A stretch of 64,000 bases of DNA from Oleiharenicola sp. (GCA_025363455.1 JANYDW010000063.1:17648-81647); one strand, 5' to 3'; shown: positions 1 through 9,288, counted from the first letter of the stretch. The notes: generated by a model not told the origin, from the sequence alone. Program-made: numbers and translations.

Positions 1-432
1 CGCAAGGAACTCCAGCAGGCCAAGGCCATCGCCGACACGCAGGCGAGGGTCGTGGACTCGGAACGCAGCGTGGCCATCGCCGAGTACGCGGCGCAGGCTG
101 CCGTGAAACGCGCCGAGGGCGAGGCCCGGGCCAAGACGACGAACGCCGAGGCCGACGCCGGCGTCATCAAGCTGGTCGGTGCCGCCGAGGCTGAGAAGAC
201 GCAGAAGATCGGTCTGGCCGAGGCTGCGGTCATCAAGCAGAAGGCCGAGGCCATCAATCGCGAGAGCTACGTCGCCATCGAGGTGGCGCGGGCCCTCGCG
301 AGCAGTGGCCAGAAGCTGGTGCCCGACATCGTGTCCGGCGGGACGGGCGGGACGTCGTCGATCGTCGAGATGCTCGCCGCCCAGATGTTCCGGGACCGGT
401 TGAACACCCCGGTGACCGTGGCCAAGAATTGA
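1..432 (+). CDS. Flotillin/SPFH-family protein, C-terminal part
   Basis: The reading frame is open from the first base, so this is the tail of a gene that begins before the window. The visible 143 residues are an Ala/Glu/Lys-rich helical segment with repeated AEA motifs, then a short Gly-rich stretch and a tail ending TPVTVAKN. This pattern is typical of the C-terminal coiled coil of flotillin-like SPFH proteins, which oligomerise at membrane microdomains. The SPFH domain itself lies outside the window, so the call rests on the helical tail only. A strong intrinsic terminator follows within 30 bases of the stop. Confidence 0.75.
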   Translation, partial: RKELQQAKAIADTQARVVDSERSVAIAEYAAQAAVKRAEGEARAKTTNAEADAGVIKLVGAAEAEKTQKIGLAEAAVIKQKAEAINRESYVAIEVARALASSGQKLVPDIVSGGTGGTSSIVEMLAAQMFRDRLNTPVTVAKN

Positions 433-458
433 GCCGCGCCGCAGCCTTCAGCTACTCG

Positions 459-488
459 AGAGCCGGTCATTGCGACCGGCTCTTTTTT
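459..488 (+). terminator. Rho-independent terminator after the flotillin gene
   Basis: A 10-bp perfect stem AGAGCCGGTC / GACCGGCTCT with a 5-base loop is followed directly by a run of T. It lies 26 bases after the flotillin stop codon. Confidence 0.9.
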
Positions 489-622
489 ATTCCCTGTGGG
501 TCCAATACCCCGGAGCTTGCTCCGACTTGGACTGGGCGGGTGGGAGCGTGCTTGCACGCGATGTTTGGTGAACGAATCGCGACCAAGGTCGCTCCCACAA
601 AACCAAACCAAGGGACTTGGCG
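489..622. repeat. 134-bp dispersed repeat, copy A
   Basis: This segment matches 16770..16903 over 134 bases with two substitutions and no gaps. It contains REP-like hairpins: GGAG-CTTG-CTCC near 512-524 and GCGTG-CTTG-CACGC at 546-559, and it closes with an inverted copy of the GTGGGAGC foot. The 433-781 spacer contains no convincing gene: besides this repeat it holds only a terminator, a second REP pair and about 95 bases with no recognised feature. Confidence 0.9.
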
Positions 623-717
623 ACCGCGGTTGCGGGAGAAGAATCCTAGGGGTCGTCGTGGCTTGCTCCAACCAAATGGATCCATCGCTCCACTCAGGAT
701 GACGGAGGCGTGTGGTT

Positions 718-785
718 GTGGAGGGGGTTTTGTGCCCCGACTGCTTCGTGGCCGATATCCGGTCGGGGCGTAAAGCCCCTCCTAC
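718..785. repeat. REP-like inverted pair at the pectate lyase 3' end
   Basis: Two arms face each other. The left reads GTGGAGGGGG then TTTTGTGCCCCGAC; the right, on the minus strand, reads GTAGGAGGGGCTTTACGCCC. The TAG in the right arm's GTAG foot (782-784, minus strand) is the stop codon of the pectate lyase gene. Confidence 0.8.
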
Positions 786-2047
786 AGTTTTGCCGACGCG
801 GTCAGCTTCCACCCGGCGTAGAGCGGGTAGAGTTCACTCGGGGCCGTGACATACCAGCTGTAACCATTGCGGCGCTCGAGCGACAACTCGGCGACATCGT
901 AATGGATCATGCGATCGCGTTCGCCGAAGATGGGTTTGCCCGTGCCTATTTCGTAGAGCCGGGCCCAGAGTGGGGGCGCATCGGCCTTTGCCATGAGGCC
1001 GGTGCCGGCCGGGGATTTGCGGTCCCAAGCGACGCCATGCAGCACGTGACGGTCGAACCAAGCCATCGCCCCGTGGACCGCCGCGGCGACGTCCGGATCG
1101 GGCTGCGGCAGGGTCATGAGGAAGCGCACCAGTTCCACGCTTTCGCGGGAGCATTCACCAATGGGCTCAAAGTTTCGGGCGGCGCAGGGGAGGAGCGTCA
1201 GCGCATCGTGCTGCTGGCCCCAGGTGGTGGGATGGCCCGCCGCATCCCGCAGCTGGCAGGCAAGCACGTTGCGCAGCCCGAGGCGAAACCGCTCGCGCGC
1301 TTGCCCGACCGACTCTGCCGGCACGAAGTCCAGGCCCGGTTCACCGTTCCCGATGGCGTGGAGCAGTTCCAAAATGTGCACCACCGCGTCGTCGTTGTAC
1401 GTGATGGCGTCATGGTAGCCGCCGGCGAGCGGGTAGATCTGCGGCCAGCCACCGTTGGGATATTGCGAATTAAAAATATAGGTCACGCCGCGGAGAAAGC
1501 TCGCACGCCAGGTCGTGAGCCGCGGCGCGGCGGCGGGTGCGGCCATGGCCGCGTGACTGACGCGCGTGAGGAAGAAGAGCTCGGTGATCGTGGAATCGTT
1601 GTCGTAGGTGCCGCCGCTGTACTCGTCGTGTTCATTGTCGACCGGTCGGAAATCGCGGGAGTAATCCCCTCCTTTGGTCCAGGCGCCAACCGGGGTCTGC
1701 CAGGTAATGAGGTGGTCGGCGAGGGCCCGGGCTTCCTCGGAGGCATACCAGGCGTCAGGGGCTTTGAGATTGAGCTTGGTGCTGTAAATGGCGGGGATCG
1801 GCGCGCCACCCAAGGGGCGGCTGGGGGCGAGTTCCCGGCCTTTCCGCGAAGGAAGCAGCTTCTCCTGGGCCAGGGATTTTTCCCAGTAGGCGCGCCAGGC
1901 CGGTTGGTCGGCCGCGGGCAGCGCCGCGATGCGTTCCGCAGTCACGGGCCGGAAGGCATCAGCCGGCCAGGGCCGGGGGGCGTCCTTGGCGCAGAGGGTG
2001 GCGGCGAGCGCAGCGAAGACCAGATAACGGGCAGGCAGGGTGCGCAT
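782..2047 (-). CDS. Pectate lyase, PL10-type
   Basis: A 421-residue secreted protein with an N-terminal signal peptide (residues 1 to about 20, ending around TLCAKD). Motifs fit the alpha/alpha-barrel pectate lyase family PL10: a TPVGAWTKGGDYSR segment, an EYSGGTYDNDST segment with acidic residues suited to Ca2+ binding, FNSQYPNGGWPQIYP, and ITYNDDAVV. The family cleaves polygalacturonate by beta-elimination, giving unsaturated oligogalacturonides in the periplasm or outside the cell. It stands alone, convergent with nothing and far from the main sugar cluster at 25-62 kb. Its TAG stop lies inside a REP foot. Family assignment is confident; substrate is inferred. Confidence 0.9.
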   Translation of the reverse strand: MRTLPARYLVFAALAATLCAKDAPRPWPADAFRPVTAERIAALPAADQPAWRAYWEKSLAQEKLLPSRKGRELAPSRPLGGAPIPAIYSTKLNLKAPDAWYASEEARALADHLITWQTPVGAWTKGGDYSRDFRPVDNEHDEYSGGTYDNDSTITELFFLTRVSHAAMAAPAAAPRLTTWRASFLRGVTYIFNSQYPNGGWPQIYPLAGGYHDAITYNDDAVVHILELLHAIGNGEPGLDFVPAESVGQARERFRLGLRNVLACQLRDAAGHPTTWGQQHDALTLLPCAARNFEPIGECSRESVELVRFLMTLPQPDPDVAAAVHGAMAWFDRHVLHGVAWDRKSPAGTGLMAKADAPPLWARLYEIGTGKPIFGERDRMIHYDVAELSLERRNGYSWYVTAPSELYPLYAGWKLTASAKL

Positions 2048-2114
2048 GGGAGTGAACGAAAAGTGCGTCGCTCAAGCCCATTCGTCAAACGGCAAGCCGG
2101 GGTGGGCGTTCGTT

Positions 2115-2190
2115 GTAGGGCGGGATCGCTGATCCCGCCATAAACCCAGCCTGGTTTGCGCGGGCGGGCGGGATCAGCGATCCCGGCTAC
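2115..2190. repeat. REP-like inverted repeat upstream of the pectate lyase gene
   Basis: The arms GTAGGGCGGGATCGCTGATC and (minus strand) GTAGCCGGGATCGCTGATCC enclose a short loop of about 25 bases. It fills most of the spacer between the pectate lyase start (2047) and the protease stop (2214), and carries the GTAG foot seen in other elements here. Confidence 0.85.
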
Positions 2191-2213
2191 AGTTTCGATG
2201 GCATGCAGCCCAC

Positions 2214-3218
2214 TCAGGCCGCCGGCATCTCGGCCGGGCGCACGGGCAGCACAATCCGTTCGGCGAGCCGGAAAATCGTTAGCGTCGCCGGCCGATCAAT
2301 CGTGTCGGAGGTGAGCAGCTGGTGCAGGTCGGTCACTGTGCGGATCGGAAAGGTGTCGAGCGCCACGATGACATCACCCTCGCGCAGCCCGGCGGCCACC
2401 GCGGGACTGTTGGGGGCGAGATGGGAGACGAGCACCCCGGTGGCCTGGTCGACCTGATAGGTACGGGCCACGGCACGGAGCAGCGGAACGGTCTGCCCGC
2501 CCACACCGAGGTAGCTGCGGCGCAGGCGCCCGTCCTTGATCAGCCAGCCCGCGACCCAGTGGGCCAGGTTGCTGGCGATGGCGAAGCAGATGCCCTGAGC
2601 CGGGCGGATGATCGCGGTGTTCACGCCGATCACCTCGGCCCGGGTGTTAAGCAGCGGGCCGCCGGAGTTGCCCGGGTTCAGGGCGGCGTCGGTCTGGATG
2701 ATGTTGTCGATCGTGCGGCCAGATTGGGTGCGCAGCGAGCGGCCAAGCCCGCTCACGACGCCGGCGGTCACGGTTTGCTGGAAGCCCATCGGGCTGCCGA
2801 GCGCGATGGCGATCTGGCCGGGGCGCACGCGGTCCGAGTCGGCCAAGGGCAGGAAGGGCAGGGGTTCGCTGCTCACGCGGACCACCGCGAGGTCGGTGTG
2901 CGGATCCTCACCCACGAGGTCGGCGCGCAGCCGGCGGCCGTCGGTCAGGTGCACGAACAGTCTCGAGGCGCCATGGACGACGTGACTGTTGGTCAGGGCG
3001 TAGCCATCAGGCGAGAGGAAGAAGCCGGAGCCGCTGCCGCCTTCCAGTTTATCGGCTGAGCGCCGGGTCTGGACCTCGAGGTGGACGACCGCCGCACCGG
3101 CGGTGTCCACAGCGGAGCTGACGGCTTCAGAGTAGGCGTCGAGCAGCGGGCCATCGTTGGCCGGGGCCGGCAGCGGGCCGGCCACCGCTTCGCGTGGTGA
3201 TGAGACAAAGGCGACCAT
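2214..3218 (-). CDS. HtrA/DegP-like S1C serine protease with PDZ domain
   Basis: A 334-residue trypsin-like protease. The catalytic triad is visible as H79 (TNSHVVHG), D109 (DPHTDLAVV) and S185 (NPGNSGGPL). A single PDZ domain occupies roughly residues 235-325. Family members degrade or refold damaged envelope proteins. No clear signal peptide follows the chosen ATG: the N-terminus is MVAFVSSPREAVAG, so it could be cytoplasmic, or an upstream start may have been missed. DegP normally has two PDZ domains and a cleaved signal. This is closer to DegS- or HhoB-like single-PDZ forms, but without the expected membrane anchor. Confidence 0.9.
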   Translation of the reverse strand: MVAFVSSPREAVAGPLPAPANDGPLLDAYSEAVSSAVDTAGAAVVHLEVQTRRSADKLEGGSGSGFFLSPDGYALTNSHVVHGASRLFVHLTDGRRLRADLVGEDPHTDLAVVRVSSEPLPFLPLADSDRVRPGQIAIALGSPMGFQQTVTAGVVSGLGRSLRTQSGRTIDNIIQTDAALNPGNSGGPLLNTRAEVIGVNTAIIRPAQGICFAIASNLAHWVAGWLIKDGRLRRSYLGVGGQTVPLLRAVARTYQVDQATGVLVSHLAPNSPAVAAGLREGDVIVALDTFPIRTVTDLHQLLTSDTIDRPATLTIFRLAERIVLPVRPAEMPAA

Positions 3219-3361
3219 GATGCGGGCAAGATTGCCGCAACGAGCCGTTTCGCAAATCGGGGGCCGTCGTTGCGCGGCGGGGTCGGACCGTAGCGCCGGC
3301 GCTCGCCGCCGGGCCGAGGCCTGCCGACAAGCGGCAGCCCTACAAAAATCAAAGATGCGCC

Positions 3362-4972
3362 TCAGTCCTCTGCCGGCACCGGCGAATTCCGGAGGAGGGA
3401 CTCCTCGTGATCAAGTAGCTGCTGCAACGGGCGGTGGACCTCGTCAGCGATCTTTGTGTCGCGCCAGAGCTGGTCGATGGTCTGCCGCTCGGCCAGCAGG
3501 GCGGTGAGGCGATAGGCATGACCGGCCTTCCGGCGCCGGCGGGCGCTGCGACGCGTCTCGCTCTCGGCGTCCAGCACGGCGAGGCGGTGCTCATACTCTG
3601 AGATTACCTGGGCGAGTGCGGCCGCCTGGTCCGCCGTGGTGGCAGCGGACTCGAGGCTCCGCAGGGCCTTGAGTCCGGCCGTGACCGCGGTGATGCGGGC
3701 CATGCGATCTTCCTGGGCGCGGCTCTGGTCCTCACGCAGGCCGAGTCGCTTGATGAGGAATTCGAGAGTCGTGCCTTGCAGGAGGAGCGTCACGGCGATG
3801 ACGCCGAAGGCCAAAAAAATCACGATGTCGCGGCCGGGGAACGGCGTACCATCGGGCAGCAGCAGCGGGATGGAAAGAGCGCCGGCCAGGGTGACCGTAC
3901 CGCGCATGCCGGCCCAGCCGAGCACGAGCGCCGAGGCCGGCCGCGCGGACCGGGCGCAAACCCCGGTGGCCATGGCCGGCAGGTAAATGCCGGAAAACAT
4001 CCACGCGAGGCGCGCCACGATGGCGGTGCCGGAAATGAGGGCGGTGAAGCCGATCGCCTGCGCGAGGGAGAAATGCTCGCGGACCGCCATGAACAGGGTG
4101 GGAAATTGCAGGCCGAGCAGCACGAACGCGATGCCATTGAGCCAGAAAATCAGCAGGCCCCAGACGGCGAAGGCGCTCTGTCGTGTCTCCGCATCCATCT
4201 GCACGGGATCCCGCCAGCCGGAGTAGAGACCGGCGGCGACGACCGCGAGAATACCCGACACCCCGGCGGCCTCGGCCGCAAGGTAGGCGACGAAGGGCGT
4301 CACCAAGGAAAGAGTGATCTCGATGAGCGGATCCGAGCTCTGCAGGTGCTGGAGCAGGTCGCGCAGCTTCCCGATGCCATAGCCGGCGGCAAGACCGAGC
4401 GCGAAGCCGCCGCAGGACAGCAGCGCGAACTCGGCGGCCCCGCGGGTGAGGGAGAAACCGGCCCCGACGGCCGCAGCGAGCGCGAACTTGAAGGCGACGA
4501 GGCCGGTGGCGTCATTCATCAGGCTTTCGCCGTTGAGCACGGTGGTGAGGCGGGCGGGAACGCGCAGGCGCTCCGTGATGGCGTTGACCGCCACCGCATC
4601 GGTCGGCGAGACGATGGCGCCGAGGGCGAAGGCCATGGCCAGCGGCAGGCCAGGCACGAGCCACCACGCCACCAGGCCGACGGTTACAGTGGTAAAGATC
4701 ACGAGACCGATGGCCAGGGTGAGGATCGCGCGCTTGGCGCGCACAAATTCGCGCAGCGGCATCAGCCAGCCATCGGAAAAGAGCAGCGGCGGCAGGAAGC
4801 ACAGGAAGAAAAATCCCGGGTCGAGCTGGAGTCGGGGGAACTGCGGGAGCAGCGCCGCGCCCACGCCGCCGAGCAAGTAGGTTATCAGGGGGGGCCAGGG
4901 TAGCCAGCGGCCGATGACGCTCAGGCTGGCGACCAGCAGCAGCAAAATCAGCGAATGTTCAAAGGCGACCAT
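3362..4972 (-). CDS. Na+/H+ antiporter, CPA1 family
   Basis: A 536-residue inner-membrane protein. Residues 1 to about 410 are nearly continuous hydrophobic segments consistent with 11-13 helices. They include the CPA1 signatures FFLCFLPPLLFSDGW, AIVSPTDAVAVNAI and GESLMNDATGLVAFKFA, where the paired Asp residues take part in cation/proton exchange. A charged cytoplasmic tail of about 120 residues, rich in Arg, Glu and His, follows and may be regulatory. It is expected to extrude Na+ (or K+) in exchange for protons. It is separated by 143 bases from the protease and is probably transcribed alone. Confidence 0.93.
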   Translation of the reverse strand: MVAFEHSLILLLLVASLSVIGRWLPWPPLITYLLGGVGAALLPQFPRLQLDPGFFFLCFLPPLLFSDGWLMPLREFVRAKRAILTLAIGLVIFTTVTVGLVAWWLVPGLPLAMAFALGAIVSPTDAVAVNAITERLRVPARLTTVLNGESLMNDATGLVAFKFALAAAVGAGFSLTRGAAEFALLSCGGFALGLAAGYGIGKLRDLLQHLQSSDPLIEITLSLVTPFVAYLAAEAAGVSGILAVVAAGLYSGWRDPVQMDAETRQSAFAVWGLLIFWLNGIAFVLLGLQFPTLFMAVREHFSLAQAIGFTALISGTAIVARLAWMFSGIYLPAMATGVCARSARPASALVLGWAGMRGTVTLAGALSIPLLLPDGTPFPGRDIVIFLAFGVIAVTLLLQGTTLEFLIKRLGLREDQSRAQEDRMARITAVTAGLKALRSLESAATTADQAAALAQVISEYEHRLAVLDAESETRRSARRRRKAGHAYRLTALLAERQTIDQLWRDTKIADEVHRPLQQLLDHEESLLRNSPVPAED

Positions 4973-5037
4973 GTCGGTTCACGCTATGCGCGGGCCGTGG
5001 TTCGTCCAGCGGCATTGGTGCGGGGCTTGGACTGATG

Positions 5038-6168
5038 TCACTTCTTAAACTCGTAGCCCTTCGCCTTGGCCTGCGATTCCAGCACCTGGAAGGCGTTCAG
5101 CTCGAGCACGCCCTCCTTGCCCCCGAGGTCCTTGAGCTTTTCCGCCACCGCAGTGTCGCGCTTCGCCACGAGGGCGGCGAGCTCGCTTTGCAGGACCCGG
5201 CGTTCCTCGATCTTCTTTGCGATCAGTTCCTGGCGGGCGGCGGGCGCCATGGCCTGCAGCTTCGGGTCGAGCTTCTTCTCGTCGAGCCGGTCGAGGCTTT
5301 CGCGACCATTCATGACCTCGACGACGAGGTCGCCCTTGCCCGCGATGACCGAACCCGCCTCGCTTTTGTTGAAGTAAGAGGAACGATCGGACATGGCCTC
5401 GGACGAGAGGCTGGCCAGCACGGACTTGTTGGCCGCGGCATTGGCCTGCTCGGCCCGTGAGCCGTAGAGGATGATGGTGGTGTCAAGCTGCACGTTGATC
5501 CGCTTGATCTCGTCGTCGTAAGGCGTGTCGATTTTCACGGAGCCGCCGTCCTGGAGGATCGCCGCATAGGTGCCGTTGGTGAGATTGGCGATTTCGCGCC
5601 AGACATCCTCGGTGCCCTCAAGCCGGCCGCATTGCAGGGTATTGATCAAAATGCCCCGTTCGTTGGCGAGTTTGCAGGACTTCTGGTATTTGAAGTCATC
5701 CTGGTAGTCCATGTGGGGCGGGGCGTCGCCGACGAGGAAGATGACGCGCAGCACCTCCGGGTCGGTGCTCCACTGCAGGTCGCGCACCGCCTTGTGCAGG
5801 GCCTCGTTGACGGATTCCGGCGTGTCGCCGCCGCCCTCGGCGGCGAAGGCGTAGAGGTGGGTGTAGACTTCGTCGAGATTGCCGGAGAGGCCGAAAACCC
5901 TGGTGACATAGGCGTCGCCGCGATCACGGTAGCCCACGAGGCCAAAGCGGATCTCCGGGGTCGGGTCGGCGGATTTGAGCTTGTTGGCGATGGCCCAGAT
6001 TTTCTGCTTCGCCCCGGCGATCATGCCGCTCATCGAGCCGGTGGTGTCGAGGACGAAGACGACCTCCATGCGCGGCCGGTCGGGCCGGCGGGCGATTTCA
6101 TGGGCGGAGAGGGCCGGAAAGGAACAGGCGGCCGCGAGGGCGCCGAAGAGAAATGATTTGAGTCGCAT
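5038..6168 (-). CDS. Secreted von Willebrand factor A domain protein
   Basis: A 376-residue protein. The start is placed at the ATG at 6166-6168, because it gives a clean signal peptide (MRLKSFLFGALAAACSFPALSA). Longer in-frame versions run into a REP element. The VWA domain begins at once, with a metal-site motif DTTGSMS (D41, T43, S45) and the downstream GGGDTPESVNEAL and FLVGDAPPH segments. The C-terminal ~120 residues are charged and helical (KKIEERRVLQSELAAL), probably coiled coil. VWA domains bind protein partners through Mg2+; the partner is not evident here. Neighbours give no pathway hint. Confidence 0.85.
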   Translation of the reverse strand: MRLKSFLFGALAAACSFPALSAHEIARRPDRPRMEVVFVLDTTGSMSGMIAGAKQKIWAIANKLKSADPTPEIRFGLVGYRDRGDAYVTRVFGLSGNLDEVYTHLYAFAAEGGGDTPESVNEALHKAVRDLQWSTDPEVLRVIFLVGDAPPHMDYQDDFKYQKSCKLANERGILINTLQCGRLEGTEDVWREIANLTNGTYAAILQDGGSVKIDTPYDDEIKRINVQLDTTIILYGSRAEQANAAANKSVLASLSSEAMSDRSSYFNKSEAGSVIAGKGDLVVEVMNGRESLDRLDEKKLDPKLQAMAPAARQELIAKKIEERRVLQSELAALVAKRDTAVAEKLKDLGGKEGVLELNAFQVLESQAKAKGYEFKK

Positions 6169-6277
6169 GGGGGTAAGACGTTCGGGGAGCGGACATCTTA
6201 GAGCGCGGCCCCGGGAAAAAGTGCCATGGGGCGCCACCAATCCTACGTCGCTCTCAGGATCAGCGGGGATTGAACCT

Positions 6278-6336
6278 GTGGGAGCGAGCTTGCTCGCGAT
6301 TCGTTCCCGCAACGTCGCGAGCAAGCTCGCTCCCAC
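6278..6336. repeat. REP-like element with GCGAG-CTTG-CTCGC hairpin
   Basis: The foot GTGGGAGC is followed by a 5-bp stem and CTTG loop at 6284-6297, and then by an inverted second copy ending GCTCCCAC at 6336. The same core motif is known from Pseudomonas REPs. It lies between the VWA gene start and the stop of the HDOD regulator gene. Confidence 0.88.
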
Positions 6337-6361
6337 AATACCAGGCCGAAGTCCCCGGCGG

Positions 6362-8098
6362 TCAGCTCACGGCGGCGTGGACGGCGATTTCCCGCACGCT
6401 GCCGGCCTGGTGGCCACTGAACTCGGTGCGCAACTGTTCGCAGTGCGCATGAATCGCGCTTTCAAATTTTTGCAGGTTGAAGCTGGGATAGACGCTCTCG
6501 CGCAGGATCTGCCATTCCGCCGTCGCCTCGATGGCCATGGCATCTGCCCGGACCGGATCGCCGGATGCACCGACGTGGTTGTGTTGGCAGAGGTCGCGGG
6601 CAAGGGAGATGATGGCCACGAGGTTGACATCCTCCGTGGCGGCGCCGGGATCATCGATCCAGCGCATGACGTTGGCGAAGTGCCGCGAAAGCCCGGAGTG
6701 ATCGGCGAAATGGGCGGCCAGTTCCATGGTCGTGCAACCGAGAAAGAGTTTTTCCACCTTGTCCAACGGGAGGCGGTTCTGCTGCGCGTGTTCCAGGATG
6801 GCGCGGAAGCCGCCCGGGTGCAGGTAGGCGAGGAGGAGCTTGCCCATGTCGTGCAACTGGCCGGCGGTCCGGGCGACGGACTCGAGGCTGTTGAACTCCA
6901 GGTCGCGGCAGATGATCTGCGCGATGCGGGCGACGCCTCGCTGATAGGTCCAATAGCGGGGCCAGCTGAACGTCGGAGGCAAGTTCATGATGCGCTCCTC
7001 GATGACAAGGAGACTGCGCGCCTGCTGCTCCAGCCGGATCTCGCCGAGCAAGCCCACGGCCAGGCGGGCGTCCTCGATGCGGTCGGAATCGTCCCCGGCG
7101 GGCGGGTGAGCCTTGTTGGCGGCGAGGAGCATCTGCGCCGAGAGGCCAGGGTCGCGGGCCACCAGGTCCATCAGCGGGTTGATGCAGGAGGGGTGGCCGT
7201 TGGCGACCATCTGGAATGACGCGGCGACGGAGGCAATCACCGGGCAGCCGGGCAGGGCTTCAATCTCGCGGAACAACCGTTCCCGGCTGAGGAGCGGGCA
7301 CCGGCCTTCGGCGGGGGCGGCCGCCCAAGTCGCCTGTTCGGCGGTTTCGGGATGGGTTTCTTCCGGCGGATTGAAGTCCGGGGAAAGATCGCGCCCGGGG
7401 TCGGCCCGGCCGGCGATCAGCAGCGAGCAGAAATTAAGGGCCTCCACGGCGGAGGGCCATGCGGCCCAGCGGCCCTCGATCGCCAATTCCGCCAGATGTT
7501 GGAGGCACTCGACGAGGCACCAGGCGCCGGCGGCCTCGGCGTTGTCGCGCAGCGGCGCGGTCAGTCGGCCCACGGCGTGCCGATCGGAGTTCTCGGCGCA
7601 TTTTCGCAGCGGCTCGACCACCCCGCCGAGATCCTGGCGAAGGTCGTCGAGCATGCGGTGCAAGCCGGCGGGCGTGTAACCCATCATCTTGCAGAAGGAT
7701 TTTTCCTCCTCGAAATGGCGGTCACGCCAGGGATTGGCCCCGGCCTTGTCGAGCTCGGCGAAGATATTGTCATCGTGGTAGGGCTTGATGAGGAAATTCT
7801 GGACGCCCAGGCTGACGGCTTGCCGCACGGCGTCGCGACTGCCGTCGGCCGTGTAGACAATCACGGGCAGAAGCTTGAGCAGCAGGTCGGCTTTCAGTTG
7901 GCCGATGAAGGCCAGGCCATTTCCGCTGGGCAGGATCAGCTCGGTGATGACGAGATCCACGCCTTGATTGCGGCGGAGGATGGTCCACGCTTGGGATGGG
8001 GTGTCGACCGCCACGAGTTTATGGTCCCCCCGGGCGAGGATGCCATGCAAGGCGCGCCTCGCCGTCTCGCTGGGGTCGAGCAATAGGATGCGGGCCAT
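6362..8098 (-). CDS. Response regulator with degenerate receiver and HDOD domain
   Basis: A 578-residue cytoplasmic protein. The start at 8096-8098 gives a receiver domain that begins at once (MARILLLDPSETARR). Receiver residues 1-120 have the switch Thr (VYTAD) and the conserved Lys (LIKPYHDDN), but the phospho-acceptor position reads VITELILPSGN, so Glu53 replaces the usual Asp. The middle (about 120-285) is a helical linker resembling a histidine-phosphotransfer region. The C-terminal part, about 290-500, is an HDOD domain with LHDMGKLLLAYL. HDOD proteins act in signalling networks linked to second messengers, motility and stress. An upstream longer start is possible but has no domain support. 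Confidence 0.85.
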   Translation of the reverse strand: MARILLLDPSETARRALHGILARGDHKLVAVDTPSQAWTILRRNQGVDLVITELILPSGNGLAFIGQLKADLLLKLLPVIVYTADGSRDAVRQAVSLGVQNFLIKPYHDDNIFAELDKAGANPWRDRHFEEEKSFCKMMGYTPAGLHRMLDDLRQDLGGVVEPLRKCAENSDRHAVGRLTAPLRDNAEAAGAWCLVECLQHLAELAIEGRWAAWPSAVEALNFCSLLIAGRADPGRDLSPDFNPPEETHPETAEQATWAAAPAEGRCPLLSRERLFREIEALPGCPVIASVAASFQMVANGHPSCINPLMDLVARDPGLSAQMLLAANKAHPPAGDDSDRIEDARLAVGLLGEIRLEQQARSLLVIEERIMNLPPTFSWPRYWTYQRGVARIAQIICRDLEFNSLESVARTAGQLHDMGKLLLAYLHPGGFRAILEHAQQNRLPLDKVEKLFLGCTTMELAAHFADHSGLSRHFANVMRWIDDPGAATEDVNLVAIISLARDLCQHNHVGASGDPVRADAMAIEATAEWQILRESVYPSFNLQKFESAIHAHCEQLRTEFSGHQAGSVREIAVHAAVS

Positions 8099-8247
8099 GG
8101 GGACGGGGCAACGCACCGGCGCCCGCGGGGTAAGGAGCGGGGCTGGATCGTTGCGTTGACAAGGAAATCGGCGGGGATGAACCGGCCTTAAGGTAAAAGG
8201 TCGGTATGGGTTGCGGCCCCGGCGACCTTGGGCTATTTTGGCCCCCA

Positions 8248-9288
8248 ATGACCCCCTCCGCCACCCGCCTCATTTTTGTCCTTCTGGGCCTGACCGTGAC
8301 CGCCTTCGCCCAGCCGAAAGACGGCGAAAGCCCGGCGGACCACCTGCCGCCATCCATCGTGCGTCTGACGGCCTTCGGCGAGCGCGCAGACTGGTCGGCC
8401 GACGGCAAAAAAATCCTTTTTCTCACCAAGACTTTTGGAGACGCGATGGAGATCGACCTCGCCACCCGCGCGATCCGCAACCTCACCGCGCACTACCCTC
8501 ACCACGGTTACACCCGCGCCCTGTACCTGGCGAATGGCGACATCCTTTTGTCGGGCCCGGACGTGTTCGACCCGAAAAAAACAGGGCAGGCGCGCAAGGA
8601 CTGCTTTCTCTCCGTGCTCGACCAGCAGGGCGGAAAGCCGCCGGTCGCGCTCGGCGTGCGCTGCAACGAAGGGCCGGCTGTGTCGCGGCACAGGCTGCAC
8701 TTCGCCTGGACGGAATGGACCGACCCGGCCCCGGGTGAGGGCGACCTTTCATCGTCGAAAATGTTCGAGACCGATGTGGTCTACGCTGACGGGGTGCCCC
8801 GGCTTGAAAACCGGCGACTGATCCTCGACAGCCATGACCTCCCATTCCATTGCACGATGGAGACGCAGAACTTCCGCGGCCCGGACGAGAAGGAACTCAC
8901 GTTCAGCGCCTACACGAAGGCGGGCAAGGGCGCCGATGTCTGCGGCGTCAATCTCGAGACGAAAAAAGTCGTGAAATACACGGATTCCACCGACACCTAC
9001 GATGAACCCGAGGGCATCTATCCCGACGGTCGCTATACGCTCGTCGAGTGCGACCAGCAAAATCACCAGGGCACGGGCCACATCGATCTCTGGCGACTCA
9101 AGCTCGACGGCAGCGGCGAATACAAACGGCTGACGCATTTCAGCGACTACCCCGGCTACAAGTGTTCCAACCCCGTCGTGAGCGACGATGGAAAATTCAT
9201 CGCGTTTCAAATGGGTCGGTCGGGTGACGCGGCCGGCGTTGGCTACGGGATTTTCGTTCTGGATCTCGGGCAGGCCGGTTTGAACTGA
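8248..9288 (+). CDS. Secreted PD40/TolB-like beta-propeller protein
   Basis: A 346-residue protein with a signal peptide (MTPSATRLIFVLLGLTVTAFAQ). It contains repeated propeller-blade motifs of the PD40 type: ADWSADGKKILFLTK, GDILLSGPDVFDP, DGRYTLVECDQQ and VSDDGKFIAFQMGR. This is similar to TolB and to the propeller of oligogalacturonate lyases. It probably acts as a periplasmic binding or lyase-like scaffold; no catalytic residues can be assigned. The start is chosen because it directly precedes the signal peptide, although the frame is open upstream to 8206. It is divergent from the HDOD regulator gene, with about 150 bases between them. Confidence 0.75.
   Translation: MTPSATRLIFVLLGLTVTAFAQPKDGESPADHLPPSIVRLTAFGERADWSADGKKILFLTKTFGDAMEIDLATRAIRNLTAHYPHHGYTRALYLANGDILLSGPDVFDPKKTGQARKDCFLSVLDQQGGKPPVALGVRCNEGPAVSRHRLHFAWTEWTDPAPGEGDLSSSKMFETDVVYADGVPRLENRRLILDSHDLPFHCTMETQNFRGPDEKELTFSAYTKAGKGADVCGVNLETKKVVKYTDSTDTYDEPEGIYPDGRYTLVECDQQNHQGTGHIDLWRLKLDGSGEYKRLTHFSDYPGYKCSNPVVSDDGKFIAFQMGRSGDAAGVGYGIFVLDLGQAGLN

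Noticed and set aside
710..2143. Long plus-strand frame opposite the pectate lyase gene
   Set aside because: It is antisense to a well-supported gene, has low-complexity Gly/Arg-rich content, and no family motif. Similar long antisense frames opposite many genes here arise from GC-rich codon bias.
6169..6336. N-terminal extension of the VWA protein
   Set aside because: The extra 56 codons run through a REP element and would place the signal peptide internally.
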